A stretch of DNA of 64,000 nucleotides from Nibrella viscosa (GTDB taxonomy: Bacteria; Bacteroidota; Bacteroidia; Cytophagales; Spirosomataceae). Every line of letters starts with the position of its first letter. Positions within the stretch are counted from its first letter, which is position 1. Under the pieces are notes generated by a model. It was not told where the DNA came from and searched no databases. It saw only the letters and a program-made list of their open reading frames with translations. Where the stretch lies: contig NZ_BAABHB010000006.1 in the NCBI RefSeq assembly GCF_039541875.1, positions 1 through 64,000 on the forward strand, given 5' to 3'. Below are positions 46,058 through 54,434 of the stretch, in pieces. A program made the translations under genes and the position numbers.

Positions 46058-47215
46058 ATGAAGCCAAACAAAAATACGCTCTTCGCCCTCATGCTGGGCC
46101 TGACAGCACTAATCGCTCCCGACGCATCGGCGCAGATGCAGCAGCGCCCACCGACGCCCAACGACACACTCCGCTCTCCGCATGTGCTGCCGGATAATCG
46201 CGTGGCTATCCGGGTATACGCGCCCAAAGCCAGTGAAGTCATGCTGTCCGGTGATTTTCTGGCGGGCAAACCACCTGTTGCCCTGACCAAAAATGAGCAG
46301 GGCGTCTGGTCGGCAACGGTTGGCCCGCTGCGGCCGGATTATTACACCTATACGCTGATGGTGGATGGTGTACGCACCATCGACCCGAAGAATGCCATCA
46401 TCAAGCAGGGTGTCAGCAGCCTGGAAAACGTGATGGTGGTGCCGGGCAGCGAAACCGCGTTTGAAGATAACCAGTCGGTGCCCCACGGCGAACTGCGGCA
46501 GGTCTGGTACCCGTCCAACACGCTGGGGATGCTGCGCCGGATGCACGTATACACGCCACCGGGCTACGAGAAAGGCAACACCAGATATCCCGTGTTTTAC
46601 CTGCTGCATGGCGGGGGCGATGATGATTCCGGCTGGCCGACCATCGGCCGCGCTAATTTTATCCTGGATAACCTGATCGCGGCCGGTAAAGCCAGGCCCA
46701 TGATCGTGGTGATGCCCAACGGCAGTATGCCCGCTTCAGTAATGGGCCAGGACCCGGCCCAGCGGATGAACAAAATGACAACGGCGTTTACCGAGGAACT
46801 GCTGAAGGACGTAATTCCGCACGTGGAGAAAAACTACCGGGTGCTGCCGGGCCGCGAAAACCGGGCGCTGGCCGGCCTGTCGATGGGTGGCCTGCAAACG
46901 CTGGACCTGACGTTCTCCAACCCCGACCAGTTCAACTACGTAGGCGTATACAGCTCCGGCTTCTTCGGTCCCACCATCGACGGTGCCGAAACCAAATACG
47001 CCAAAGCCCTACAGGACCCGAACTTCAACAAGAACAAGAAGTTGCTGTTGTTCCAGATCGGAAAAGATGATTTTCTGATGGAGGCCAACCAGAAAACGCT
47101 GGGGCTGCTCAACAAGCACAACATCAAATACCAGTACAAGGAAACCGAAGGCGGCCACACCTGGATCAACTGGCGGCAGTACCTCAACGAGTTTGCGCCT
47201 ATGCTGTTTCGGTAG
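46058..47215 (+). CDS. Secreted esterase, paralogue of the upstream gene
   Basis: A 385-residue exported enzyme with the same layout: signal peptide (ends DASAQMQ), E-set domain (VAIRVYAPKASEVMLSGDFL) and hydrolase domain with RALAGLSMGGLQT (nucleophile Ser) and EGGHTWINWRQYL (catalytic His). The start at 46058 is chosen, since the upstream in-frame codons lie in the palindrome. Both esterases share the promoter region, so they probably act on the same plant polymer or its fragments. The substrate is inference. Confidence 0.9.
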   Translation: MKPNKNTLFALMLGLTALIAPDASAQMQQRPPTPNDTLRSPHVLPDNRVAIRVYAPKASEVMLSGDFLAGKPPVALTKNEQGVWSATVGPLRPDYYTYTLMVDGVRTIDPKNAIIKQGVSSLENVMVVPGSETAFEDNQSVPHGELRQVWYPSNTLGMLRRMHVYTPPGYEKGNTRYPVFYLLHGGGDDDSGWPTIGRANFILDNLIAAGKARPMIVVMPNGSMPASVMGQDPAQRMNKMTTAFTEELLKDVIPHVEKNYRVLPGRENRALAGLSMGGLQTLDLTFSNPDQFNYVGVYSSGFFGPTIDGAETKYAKALQDPNFNKNKKLLLFQIGKDDFLMEANQKTLGLLNKHNIKYQYKETEGGHTWINWRQYLNEFAPMLFR

Positions 47216-47239
47216 TCCGTCTGTACCGGACTAAACAAA

Positions 47240-47268
47240 AATCCCGGCACTCTCGGAGTGCCGGGATT
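47240..47268. terminator. Terminator, 13-bp perfect stem
   Basis: AATCCCGGCACTC (47240-47252) pairs fully with 47256-47268 around a TCG loop, 25 bases past the esterase stop. A T run follows it only on the minus strand, so it may first have served the decayed minus-strand genes at 47284-47690. Confidence 0.8.
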
Positions 47269-47283
47269 CGTACCCACCGTAAT

Positions 47284-47379
47284 TTATAACTTAACCTTGC
47301 CCCCAATACGGAGAATCAGGCAGTTAGGTTGCGTAACGAGCGGGAGAAATTTAAAACGCAGGTAGGCTTGTGCGCTGAG
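47284..47379 (-). pseudogene. Short open tail, possible end of a membrane-barrel gene
   Basis: A frame with no upstream start reads SAQAYLRFKFLPLVTQ to PNCLILRIGGKVKL and then stops. The aromatic/hydrophobic end fits a barrel protein but 31 residues cannot prove a family. It ends 16 bases before the terminator. Confidence 0.25.
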
Positions 47380-47398
47380 CTACCGGCCTCTTTACCGT

Positions 47399-47690
47399 TT
47401 ATAAGCCGATCTGTACACCTACCGCGAGGGTATGGAATATACTGAAGTTATAAAAGTTATTGGTATCGCCACCACCTTCCAGGATTCGGTAACCGGCTTT
47501 TAGCTTGGTCTTTGGGGGAAGGGCATAGGTAAGACCGCCAAAATAATCTTCGGCTCGGCCAAAGGGCGAGACAAACCCATCGCCCTCTACCCGCAGACCC
47601 AACCGGCCCGGCTGGTAATTAACGTAGAGGTTAAGCAGGGGCACAATATCAATGTTTGAGGAACTAATTAATATTCCATACTTTGACTAT
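47399..47690 (-). pseudogene. Decayed C-terminal part of a porin-like outer-membrane barrel gene
   Basis: The readable part is SNIDIVPLLNLYVNYQP, then LRVEGDGFVSPFGRAEDYFG, then LKAGYRILEGGGDTNNFYNF and a final barrel-type strand ending VGVQIGL. This matches the C-terminal end of a Bacteroidota outer-membrane protein family with GRAED and YRxxEGG motifs. The apparent start (GTG) is internal to that pattern; reading upstream remains open until a TAG near 47690, where the sequence turns into the promoter of the next gene. So the gene has lost its front part. Confidence 0.6.
47657..47687 (+). promoter_or_regulatory. Promoter-like site of the enolase-superfamily gene
   Basis: TTTG (47657-47660), 20 bases, TACTTTG (47681-47687), a near match to the phylum consensus with one base short in the -7 box. 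It lies about 52 bases before the ATG at 47740. Confidence 0.4.
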
Positions 47691-47739
47691 CAGATTTTTT
47701 TCCTGCCTTTAACGCGTTATCGAATTTTATTTTTATTCA

Positions 47740-49008
47740 ATGAGAAGACGAAGCTTTATACGAAACATGGCGACTGCTGGGGCAGCATCCGCGTTTATTC
47801 CTTATCTGGATCTTCTGGCATCACCCAATGCCCGAAAAGTAAAGATCACTGATATTAAATGTGTTCGCACCAAAATAGGATTCAGACCAAGCCTGCTGGT
47901 GAAGGTAGAAACAGATGCGGGCATAGTAGGCATAGGAGAGTGCCACCATGATGAGAACAGTATAGGGGCAAAGGATATAGTCCTAAACGTAATTAAACCC
48001 ATTTTGGTAGGGCAGGATCCTTACGACCTGGAGCGCCTGGTGTTTAAGATGAGTACCCGTACATCCTATTATGGCGGCAATCACGGCATTCCGTTACACG
48101 CTATTACAGGCGTGGAGTTTGCGCTCTGGGATATCCTTGGCAAGCTGGCCGATCAACCCGTACATAACATTTTAGGCGGAGGCCCACATCGCAAACAGGT
48201 TCGGGCCTATTGTACCGGCCGCCCACGCGATCTGCTGAGCAAAGATTCCTGCGCCGAGTTTGCCGAGCGAATGAAAAAACAAAAGTTTACGGCAGCTAAG
48301 GTTGATTTTATCCGTGACCAGCGATGGGAGCAATTGGATAACCGGATGATGTCAAACGCTGAAGTGGATCGCAATGCCCGTGGTTTTCAGAACGTGCGGG
48401 ATGCCGTAGGGCCCGACTTCGACATCGCGGTGCATGCACATTGGGAGTTGGATTTTGACAGCGCCTTACGGGTAGCCCATGCCGTGGCTCCCATTAGGCC
48501 CTGGTGGTTTGAAGATCCGCTCCCTATCGGTTACAACGAACAATGGATAAAACTGACCGAGCGTTCACCCGTGCCTATCCTTACCGGTGAAAACCTCTAT
48601 ACCCGTGATGATTTCAGGCCCTTTATTGTGAACGCGGCCGTGAATAAAATAGAGATCGATATCTCTATGGCCGGCGGATTGCTGGAGGCTAAAAAAATAG
48701 CGGACCTTGCAGAAACGTATTACATGCCGGTCGCTACCCATAATGTGGCAGGCCCTGTGGCTACGGTAGCCTCTGCCCACTGGGCGGCAACTGTCCGCGA
48801 GTTTGCCGGGCATGAAGCCTTTATGAATAATCCGCTGAATGCTGATGGAAGGAGCTGCAACGGTGACAATGCGGTGTTAGGCTACGGTGTCGATTTGTTG
48901 AAGGATGGTTATCTGCAGTTTAACGGCAAACCTGGTTTCGGCATTACCCTTGACGAAAAACTGGTGAAAGAGAAATACATGGTAGCCGGCGAAACCTGGT
49001 GGGATTAA
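47740..49008 (+). CDS. Tat-exported mandelate racemase/muconate lactonizing enzyme family protein
   Basis: A 422-residue enolase-superfamily enzyme with a twin-arginine leader (MRRRSFIRNMATAGAASAF). The capping domain has VKVETDAGIVGIGECHHDEN; the barrel has PWWFEDPLP and ILTGENLYTRDDF (metal Glu residues) and ATHNVAGPVAT (active-site His). Where most relatives have a metal Asp in a VDxHW-like strand, this one reads VHAHWELD. The family dehydrates or epimerises sugar acids such as galactonate or mannonate. It stands alone between decayed barrel genes and an AT-rich island. Confidence 0.85.
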   Translation: MRRRSFIRNMATAGAASAFIPYLDLLASPNARKVKITDIKCVRTKIGFRPSLLVKVETDAGIVGIGECHHDENSIGAKDIVLNVIKPILVGQDPYDLERLVFKMSTRTSYYGGNHGIPLHAITGVEFALWDILGKLADQPVHNILGGGPHRKQVRAYCTGRPRDLLSKDSCAEFAERMKKQKFTAAKVDFIRDQRWEQLDNRMMSNAEVDRNARGFQNVRDAVGPDFDIAVHAHWELDFDSALRVAHAVAPIRPWWFEDPLPIGYNEQWIKLTERSPVPILTGENLYTRDDFRPFIVNAAVNKIEIDISMAGGLLEAKKIADLAETYYMPVATHNVAGPVATVASAHWAATVREFAGHEAFMNNPLNADGRSCNGDNAVLGYGVDLLKDGYLQFNGKPGFGITLDEKLVKEKYMVAGETWWD

Positions 49009-49164
49009 GAAACACCTGAAAATACGTTGCCAGGGTTGAAGTCACCCAAAGCGCGGGTTGAAGAAATCGGTTTCGTTGCATAGAATCCTTGTAGCTTATT
49101 TTCGGCGAGAAGTTTTACTACCTGGTTCTTGAACCATGATAAAGGAATAAGCCGCCTAGCAGCG

Positions 49165-50118
49165 CTACCCTTGTTGGCGGCAGTCAAAGTCGCGTAGTCG
49201 GTTTGCCAGGTCTTCTATGTCGTCTTTCCTGGCGATTTTTTGAATCCAGCTTTTTGGAATTGCGCCAAATCCGTAAAGTAGTCCTGCAAGTCCGCCGGTA
49301 ACTGCTCCCGTGGTATCTGTATCTTCACCTAGGTTCACTGCTTTTAAAGTCGCTGCTTTATAGTTGTCTGTTGTCAACAAGCACCAGATACTTGCTTCCA
49401 ACGTATGCAACACATAACCACTGCTACGAATGTCATAAGCTTTCAATTCATAAATGTTTCTATTCAACAAACGGTCAAACAATTTTATTTCGTCTGGATT
49501 TACTAAAAGCGACTTCAGGAAGTCAGTTATTTCAGTTTGCAGGTTCTTGTAAATTTCAAATTTGTCTTTACCATTTATGATTTGTCGTGCAAATTCAAGA
49601 TAATAAAAACAAGCAATTACGGAACGAATGTGTCCGTGGGTAATTGAGGAAACTTGTTTTGTGATTTGATATCTGTCAGCAAGGTCTTTGTCTTTAGTAT
49701 AAACAAGTAATGGCAAAATTCGCATTAGCGAACCGTTGCCATTATCGGAGATTTCCATTCCTCCCGCTAATTCTGGACTATAGCCATTTTGTAAGCGTCT
49801 AATTGCTTGACTTGTAGCAATACCAACGTCAAACACATGTCCTGTTGGTGTCCAAAAGTTATGATTTAACCACTTCACAAAATTGTTTCCTATTTCCGCC
49901 AAACTAAATTCGTGTGTTAATGCTTCTGCAAGACAGAACGATAAAGAACTATCGTCTGAAAAAGTTCCTGCCGGAAGATTATAGGTTCCAAAACCTATCA
50001 TATCAGTTACAGGCTTTTGAGCGATTAAAGCTCTGCTTTTGAATTCAACAGGAACTCCTAAAGCGTCACCGACAGCAATTCCAAATAATATATCCTTGTA
50101 AAGATTTCTTTCTTTCAT
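49165..50118 (-). CDS. ADP-ribosylglycohydrolase family protein
   Basis: A 317-residue protein of the DraG/ARH family that removes ADP-ribose from proteins or other acceptors. The metal and ribose sites are present: GIAVGDALGVPVEF near residue 12, FSDDSSLSFCLAEA near 53, DNGNGSLMRILPL near 125, and GEDTDTTGAVTGGLAGLLYG near 255. The base composition is clearly more AT-rich than the neighbours, a sign of recent acquisition. No ADP-ribosyltransferase is adjacent, so it may be a stand-alone defence or metabolic hydrolase. Confidence 0.92.
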   Translation of the reverse strand: MKERNLYKDILFGIAVGDALGVPVEFKSRALIAQKPVTDMIGFGTYNLPAGTFSDDSSLSFCLAEALTHEFSLAEIGNNFVKWLNHNFWTPTGHVFDVGIATSQAIRRLQNGYSPELAGGMEISDNGNGSLMRILPLLVYTKDKDLADRYQITKQVSSITHGHIRSVIACFYYLEFARQIINGKDKFEIYKNLQTEITDFLKSLLVNPDEIKLFDRLLNRNIYELKAYDIRSSGYVLHTLEASIWCLLTTDNYKAATLKAVNLGEDTDTTGAVTGGLAGLLYGFGAIPKSWIQKIARKDDIEDLANRLRDFDCRQQG

Positions 50119-50160
50119 TGAGGGGTATCAAAACAACTTTAGGACTACCAAATTAATTTA

Positions 50161-51141
50161 CTAATTCATGTTTAAGTTGAAAAATCGAACAGCATTATTG
50201 TAAAAAATATCTTTCTTTTGAACTTCAGTTAGGTATTTTGCCGATTTAACTGATTCAACAGCAGCTTTAATAGATTCAGGCCAAATCATTTGATCCGATC
50301 CCCACATTATTCGTTTTCCAAAACCTGCACCGACCAACCGTTTTAGATATAAACTAAATTCCTCTTTTGGTAGCATATAGTTGATGTAACTAATGTCAAC
50401 ATATACTTGTGGGTGTAAATACAGCAGATTTAGCATATTATCTATCCAGGGCCAGCCAGCGTGCATTACATACACTTTAAGTTTGGGATGCTTTACCAAT
50501 ACATTTTCCAGATTAAGCGGGTTGCCTGCAGCACCACGTATAGCCTTGAAACCCATTAGAAATCCACCCGGAGGGCCAGTGGCTAAGTGTATGCCAACGG
50601 GAATTTCCAATTCTTCTGCCAATGCCCAGTAGGGTTCATAGGCCGGTGCATCGGCAGGGAGGCCCTCGTATTGCGGGCCTAACTCGCCAATTACCTTTAT
50701 ACTGTCTCGCTTTATAATGGTGCGTACACTATCAGGGCTTATTTTATCAGACAGTAAAAACATCAGTGATGAAATGATGCCATCCGGATTTGCCTTTTTC
50801 CATTCATTCATTTTCGATCCACTCGTCACCGCCTTTATAATATTATACTTCTTCATCATTTGAAAACTCTTGTGCATAATTATGGAATCGGTGGCACCGG
50901 AAATAACTTCATCACAGTTTAGCAATTCATTGAATCCCATTGGCTTGTTTGCCGGCAGGTATTCGGTTACATGACCTTCGCAAAAAGATATGGAATGTTT
51001 TCCTAGCCAATTTGCGGGAAAGGCATGCATATGGACATCAATGATTGGGTAATTTCTTTTCTGTTGTCCATATGCAATATTGAAAAGACACAGAAGCCAA
51101 AAGAATTTTGGGAATAACGGCAGGGATAAATAGTTTCTCAT
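50161..51141 (-). CDS. Exported amidohydrolase family protein
   Basis: A 326-residue enzyme from the start at 51141 (MRNYLSLPLFPKFFWLLCLF, a signal peptide ending AYGQQ). The barrel holds the metal HxH in IIDVHMHAFP, GIHLATGP, VYVMHAGWPWID and the final Asp in IMWGSDQMIWP, the pattern of the amidohydrolase-2 group (decarboxylases and lactonases). The longer frame up to 51246 has an unlikely N terminus. AT-rich like the genes on both sides. Substrate unknown. Confidence 0.85.
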   Translation of the reverse strand: MRNYLSLPLFPKFFWLLCLFNIAYGQQKRNYPIIDVHMHAFPANWLGKHSISFCEGHVTEYLPANKPMGFNELLNCDEVISGATDSIIMHKSFQMMKKYNIIKAVTSGSKMNEWKKANPDGIISSLMFLLSDKISPDSVRTIIKRDSIKVIGELGPQYEGLPADAPAYEPYWALAEELEIPVGIHLATGPPGGFLMGFKAIRGAAGNPLNLENVLVKHPKLKVYVMHAGWPWIDNMLNLLYLHPQVYVDISYINYMLPKEEFSLYLKRLVGAGFGKRIMWGSDQMIWPESIKAAVESVKSAKYLTEVQKKDIFYNNAVRFFNLNMN

Positions 51142-51433
51142 TTGCAAACGGTCAATTTGAGGGATGATTAAATACGATGCAAAAATGGTCATCATTAAAC
51201 CAATTAAATTCACATAACGGTTGACGGCTTGGCAGTGTGGAGGCATTTGAAAAACGTTAAGCCCCGAACCAAAGGCGACTAAAGATATAAAATTTGATGA
51301 TAATTACTATTGACCATCTGTGTTGGGTCACGGTGGAACTGCTGCCCGACAATATTACTGTTGTTGATGCTGCATTCGGTCGCCCAGCCATACCGCCAAA
51401 CCTATGTTATATGCCCTTTACCCGTTTTTTTGA

Positions 51434-51874
51434 CTACGTGTGTTTAAGATGCCAACCTTCAAATGGTTTCACCGTTGCGCAGTTTGGCCCACCATCTTTG
51501 TCAGTTCCTGCAACTATAGCCTCCAACATAGAATTGCCCAATAATGAATCAATGTCTTGCCAAGTAATTCCTGTCAATGGGATTTTAAGTCGTCTTGACC
51601 AAAGTGTATCAGGTTGACCAGCAGCAGTGCCGATGTCGATGTACACAAACTTATTATCAGTTGGACCTTGAACAAAACTGCCTGATAGCTTTGGAAAAGT
51701 GTCTTTTGATCTCTCACCTTTTACTTTAACTGTAAACGTAAAAGATAAATCGTTAGATGTAGAAATTTGCTTTTGAATTGTTTCGTAATTGCTGCCAGAT
51801 CCCTTTTGCAAACCAAAAACCACATTTGGTGTAGGCTTGATAAGTACTATATGGAGTGTTATTTCTGATTCCAT
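51434..51874 (-). CDS. DUF5990 family protein
   Basis: A 146-residue protein (start MESEITLHIVLIKP at 51874). The string VVFGLQKGSGSNYETIQKQ, then VQGPTDNKFVYIDIGTAAGQ, RRLKIPLTGITWQDID and GGPNCATVKPFEGW match the DUF5990 pattern closely. The family is uncharacterised and the structure looks all-beta. AT-rich and isolated, with about 230 bases of empty sequence to the next gene. Function unknown. Confidence 0.85.
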   Translation of the reverse strand: MESEITLHIVLIKPTPNVVFGLQKGSGSNYETIQKQISTSNDLSFTFTVKVKGERSKDTFPKLSGSFVQGPTDNKFVYIDIGTAAGQPDTLWSRRLKIPLTGITWQDIDSLLGNSMLEAIVAGTDKDGGPNCATVKPFEGWHLKHT

Positions 51875-52106
51875 TTCGGCTTTGTTGCGTGGCTCATCTG
51901 GTAAGGCCGCTAGTCGCGTGGCGACCAATACGACTTAACTTCTCCTGTATACCTCTTCAACCGTAGCCATGCAGCAAAGCCAGAAGCCGATATAAACAGG
52001 CGGTAAATTTCTTTACGTGTTCGGTTGCTCGCAGGGATGTGGCGCAACGTAGTTTTGCGCCGGCTTATTGGTTCAAATTCCGCTATTATATGCAAAAATC
52101 TTAGTA

Positions 52107-53858
52107 CTACAAACTTTTCAACACTTTCTTTGCCGCCTGTAACTGCTCACCCGCCGATGTGGTCTTCAGGTTGGTAATTTCAAATCCATCCAGCACCTGC
52201 TCCAACTGCCGTAACTTGTCGGGCTGGTTGTTCTGCTGAAACTGCTCTCTTAAGATACGGGTTTTTTCGTAATCCTGAATGCCTTCAATCAGGCGCTCAA
52301 AACGCAGGGAGGTGCGGGGACCGGGATACACAAAATAGGTGTCGCCGGCGGCCCAGCTGCGGAAGCGGGAGTCGCGCAACGGGTCTTTTACCCAGGAGTT
52401 GTAGGCCCAGCGCAGGTAGCCGTTGTAGCCCTTGTGGGCCGAGTGCCAGGCCAGCCAGGTGGATTCGGCGGGTGGAGAAAAGGTAAACGTGTTGGGGTAG
52501 CCCTCCGGACAGGCTGTGTAAAACGTGGTTTTTTGCCCGCGCTGTTTCCGCTGTTGCAACGTCGTCGGGTCAATGACCTGGTTGGAGGCAACGCTGTAGT
52601 CGGCCAGGTCCTGCTGGATTTCGGGATGGTAGTTGCCGGCCAGCACGACCTTGAAGCCTTTATCCACGCTTTTTATGAGTGCTATGGCTTTCTGCATGGC
52701 TTCCAGCGGGCGCTCGTCCATAGCAATAGTTGTCTTCGCAAACCAGCCTTTCTGCTTCAGGTGCCGGGCAAAGTCGGTCAGCATGGGCCGCCAGTGGTTG
52801 TCGTATTCGGGGGTGCCGGTTTTGGCTATCAGAAACGTGTCTTTGCGGGCGGCTTCGTCGTAGTAGGCAAACTTCAGATCCCACGGAATCATGCTGTAGC
52901 AGTTGATCTGCTGGTCGATACCCAGCGCCATCATGTAGCTGACCCACTGGTCAAAGAGGGTGTAATCGTATGTCCAGGTGCCATCTTTCTTTTTAATCCA
53001 GCGAACCATCGAGCCGTAGACATCTTCGGTCTGGCTCCGCCACGGGTCGTTGATGATGGTCGTTGTAATGACTTTCTGCCCGGCATTGGCCAATAACTGC
53101 ATGTATGGCTTCATCACGTTCATGTGCGCCTGCGACCACGGCTTTACGGTATGCACCCGCGCCACCGCATATGGGTTCTGCCAGAGGTCCAGATGGAATC
53201 GCCAGTCTTTCGGAGCCGGTAGGGTATGGTTTAGCACGTCAATCGTATATTCTAACGGTGTTAACCGGGTGTTTTTGCCTGTTTTTATGGTGACGGTTCC
53301 CTTATAAACGCCAACAGGTGTATTGGCCGGTACCGAAACACTGAGCCATATTGGTTGGGTAGTCTGCTGTGCAATCGCCAGCGACGGCGTAAAGTCTATG
53401 GCATCAGCAACGAGCGACGAATCAAAATCGGCGGCTTTGCGGTTGCCGCAGCCGGTGCCGTCGGGGTTCAGGGCGTCGGTCATGACATAGCGGACAAAGC
53501 CGGCTTTGACCTGGCTGGCCGGAATGCGGCTGCCGTTGCTGCTCCGGAGATCGCCCCACTCCAGACTGACGGGGGCCAGGGGAGCGGTGGTCCAGATCAG
53601 CAGTTGTGTGTGTACTTTTTCGCCCCGCCAGGCTTTGGCACTCCATAGGGAGCTGAGGGCAGCAGTGGGAGCCGTATGCTTTTCGTAGCGAACATCGGGA
53701 GAAGCAAAGCTTGCGTAGGTGCCGGCCTTCACAGCCTGCCAGCTTGCCTGATTGATAGGCTTGGGGTTGGGCAGTTCGGTGTAGGAGTGGGCGAGCGGTT
53801 GCGCCGATACAGACAGTGTGCCGATTAGCCCGCTAATGAGTAACAGATATTTTATCAT
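52107..53858 (-). CDS. Secreted DUF4091 / GH123-like glycoside hydrolase
   Basis: A 583-residue exported protein (signal peptide to about residue 19, ending SVSAQP). An N-terminal beta-sandwich (IWTTAPLAPVSLEWGDLRSS) is followed by the glycosidase barrel, with DLWQNPYAVARVHTVKPWSQ, AMDERPLEAMQKAI and a C-terminal EGIQDYEKTRIL, the end found in DUF4091/GH123-type N-acetylgalactosaminidase relatives. An Asp-Glu pair in the MDERP strand is a candidate catalytic site. It is single, and transcribed toward the DUF5990 gene. Confidence 0.88.
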   Translation of the reverse strand: MIKYLLLISGLIGTLSVSAQPLAHSYTELPNPKPINQASWQAVKAGTYASFASPDVRYEKHTAPTAALSSLWSAKAWRGEKVHTQLLIWTTAPLAPVSLEWGDLRSSNGSRIPASQVKAGFVRYVMTDALNPDGTGCGNRKAADFDSSLVADAIDFTPSLAIAQQTTQPIWLSVSVPANTPVGVYKGTVTIKTGKNTRLTPLEYTIDVLNHTLPAPKDWRFHLDLWQNPYAVARVHTVKPWSQAHMNVMKPYMQLLANAGQKVITTTIINDPWRSQTEDVYGSMVRWIKKKDGTWTYDYTLFDQWVSYMMALGIDQQINCYSMIPWDLKFAYYDEAARKDTFLIAKTGTPEYDNHWRPMLTDFARHLKQKGWFAKTTIAMDERPLEAMQKAIALIKSVDKGFKVVLAGNYHPEIQQDLADYSVASNQVIDPTTLQQRKQRGQKTTFYTACPEGYPNTFTFSPPAESTWLAWHSAHKGYNGYLRWAYNSWVKDPLRDSRFRSWAAGDTYFVYPGPRTSLRFERLIEGIQDYEKTRILREQFQQNNQPDKLRQLEQVLDGFEITNLKTTSAGEQLQAAKKVLKSL

Positions 53859-53920
53859 GGCAGGTCAAGGTTGAGAAACGGAGCCACTTCATTGGTTTTT
53901 ATACGAAAAGTAAGCAATTA

Positions 53921-54201
53921 TAGGCTTGCCCAGGGTTGATTTTAATGAATTAAGCAAGCCAAGATGGCTTGCCCTTACAGGGCAGCGAGCAGGGCACGAA
54001 TAGGCTGGGGCTACAAACCGCTGACCCCTCTGGGGTACTATGAAGCACAGCTTTACCCCGAAGACCGGCTGCATATTTTCGTAGCCATAAGCCAGCAGCC
54101 CTCTGGGGTACTATGAAGCACAGCTTTACCCCGAAGGGGTCAGCGGTTTGTAGCCATATCACCTTTCACAATCGCACCACTGCCCTTTAGGGGCAAGCCT
54201 A
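53921..54201. repeat. 281-bp intergenic element with terminal inverted repeats
   Basis: Ends are TAGGCTTGCCC (53921-53931) and its complement GGGCAAGCCTA (54191-54201). Inside there is a 21-bp perfect inverted repeat (54009-54029 with 54135-54155, containing AACCGCTGACCCC) and between these two identical 38-bp direct repeats (54026-54063 and 54099-54136, containing CTATGAAGCACAGC). No frame is coding. The nested layout resembles a MITE or REP-type element. A relative with CACAAACCGCTTACCCC lies near 63827. Confidence 0.8.
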
Positions 54202-54363
54202 CTTTTGCACGATTATCTTCCTATAACCAATTCAGGCTTGGGGCACCCAACAGCTCGCTTCATTCGTGAACATCAATCAGGGCTAACCTAAATCGGCTCG
54301 GCTAATACGTTAAAATTACCAAATGGGCTTTTACCACAAAGAAAGCAAACCGGAAACAGTATG

Positions 54364-54414
54364 TCTACTTCCGTTATGGCTTTTTTGCACATGGCATCGT
54401 CTAACGGAAATAGA
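54364..54414. promoter_or_regulatory. Imperfect 13-bp inverted repeat before the ThuA gene
   Basis: TCTACTTCCGTTA (54364-54376) and TAACGGAAATAGA (54402-54414) match in inverted orientation at 12 of 13 positions, ending 21 bases before the start at 54435. It may be an operator; there is no divergent regulator gene. Confidence 0.35.
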
Positions 54415-54434
54415 CGATTCTTTCCTAACCCTTC

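Noticed and set aside
51874..51928. Longer start of the DUF5990 protein at 51928
   Set aside because: The first 18 residues (MVATRLAALPDEPRNKAE) do not fit the family, whose beta strand begins right after the ATG at 51874.
52065..52085. GGTTCAAATTCC resembling a tRNA T-loop
   Set aside because: The flanking bases do not form the T stem and no acceptor or anticodon arm can be folded around it.
54026..54136. Two 38-base direct repeats that might suggest a CRISPR array
   Set aside because: There are only two copies, the 35-base interval has no third repeat, the repeat carries its own stem, and no cas gene is in the window.
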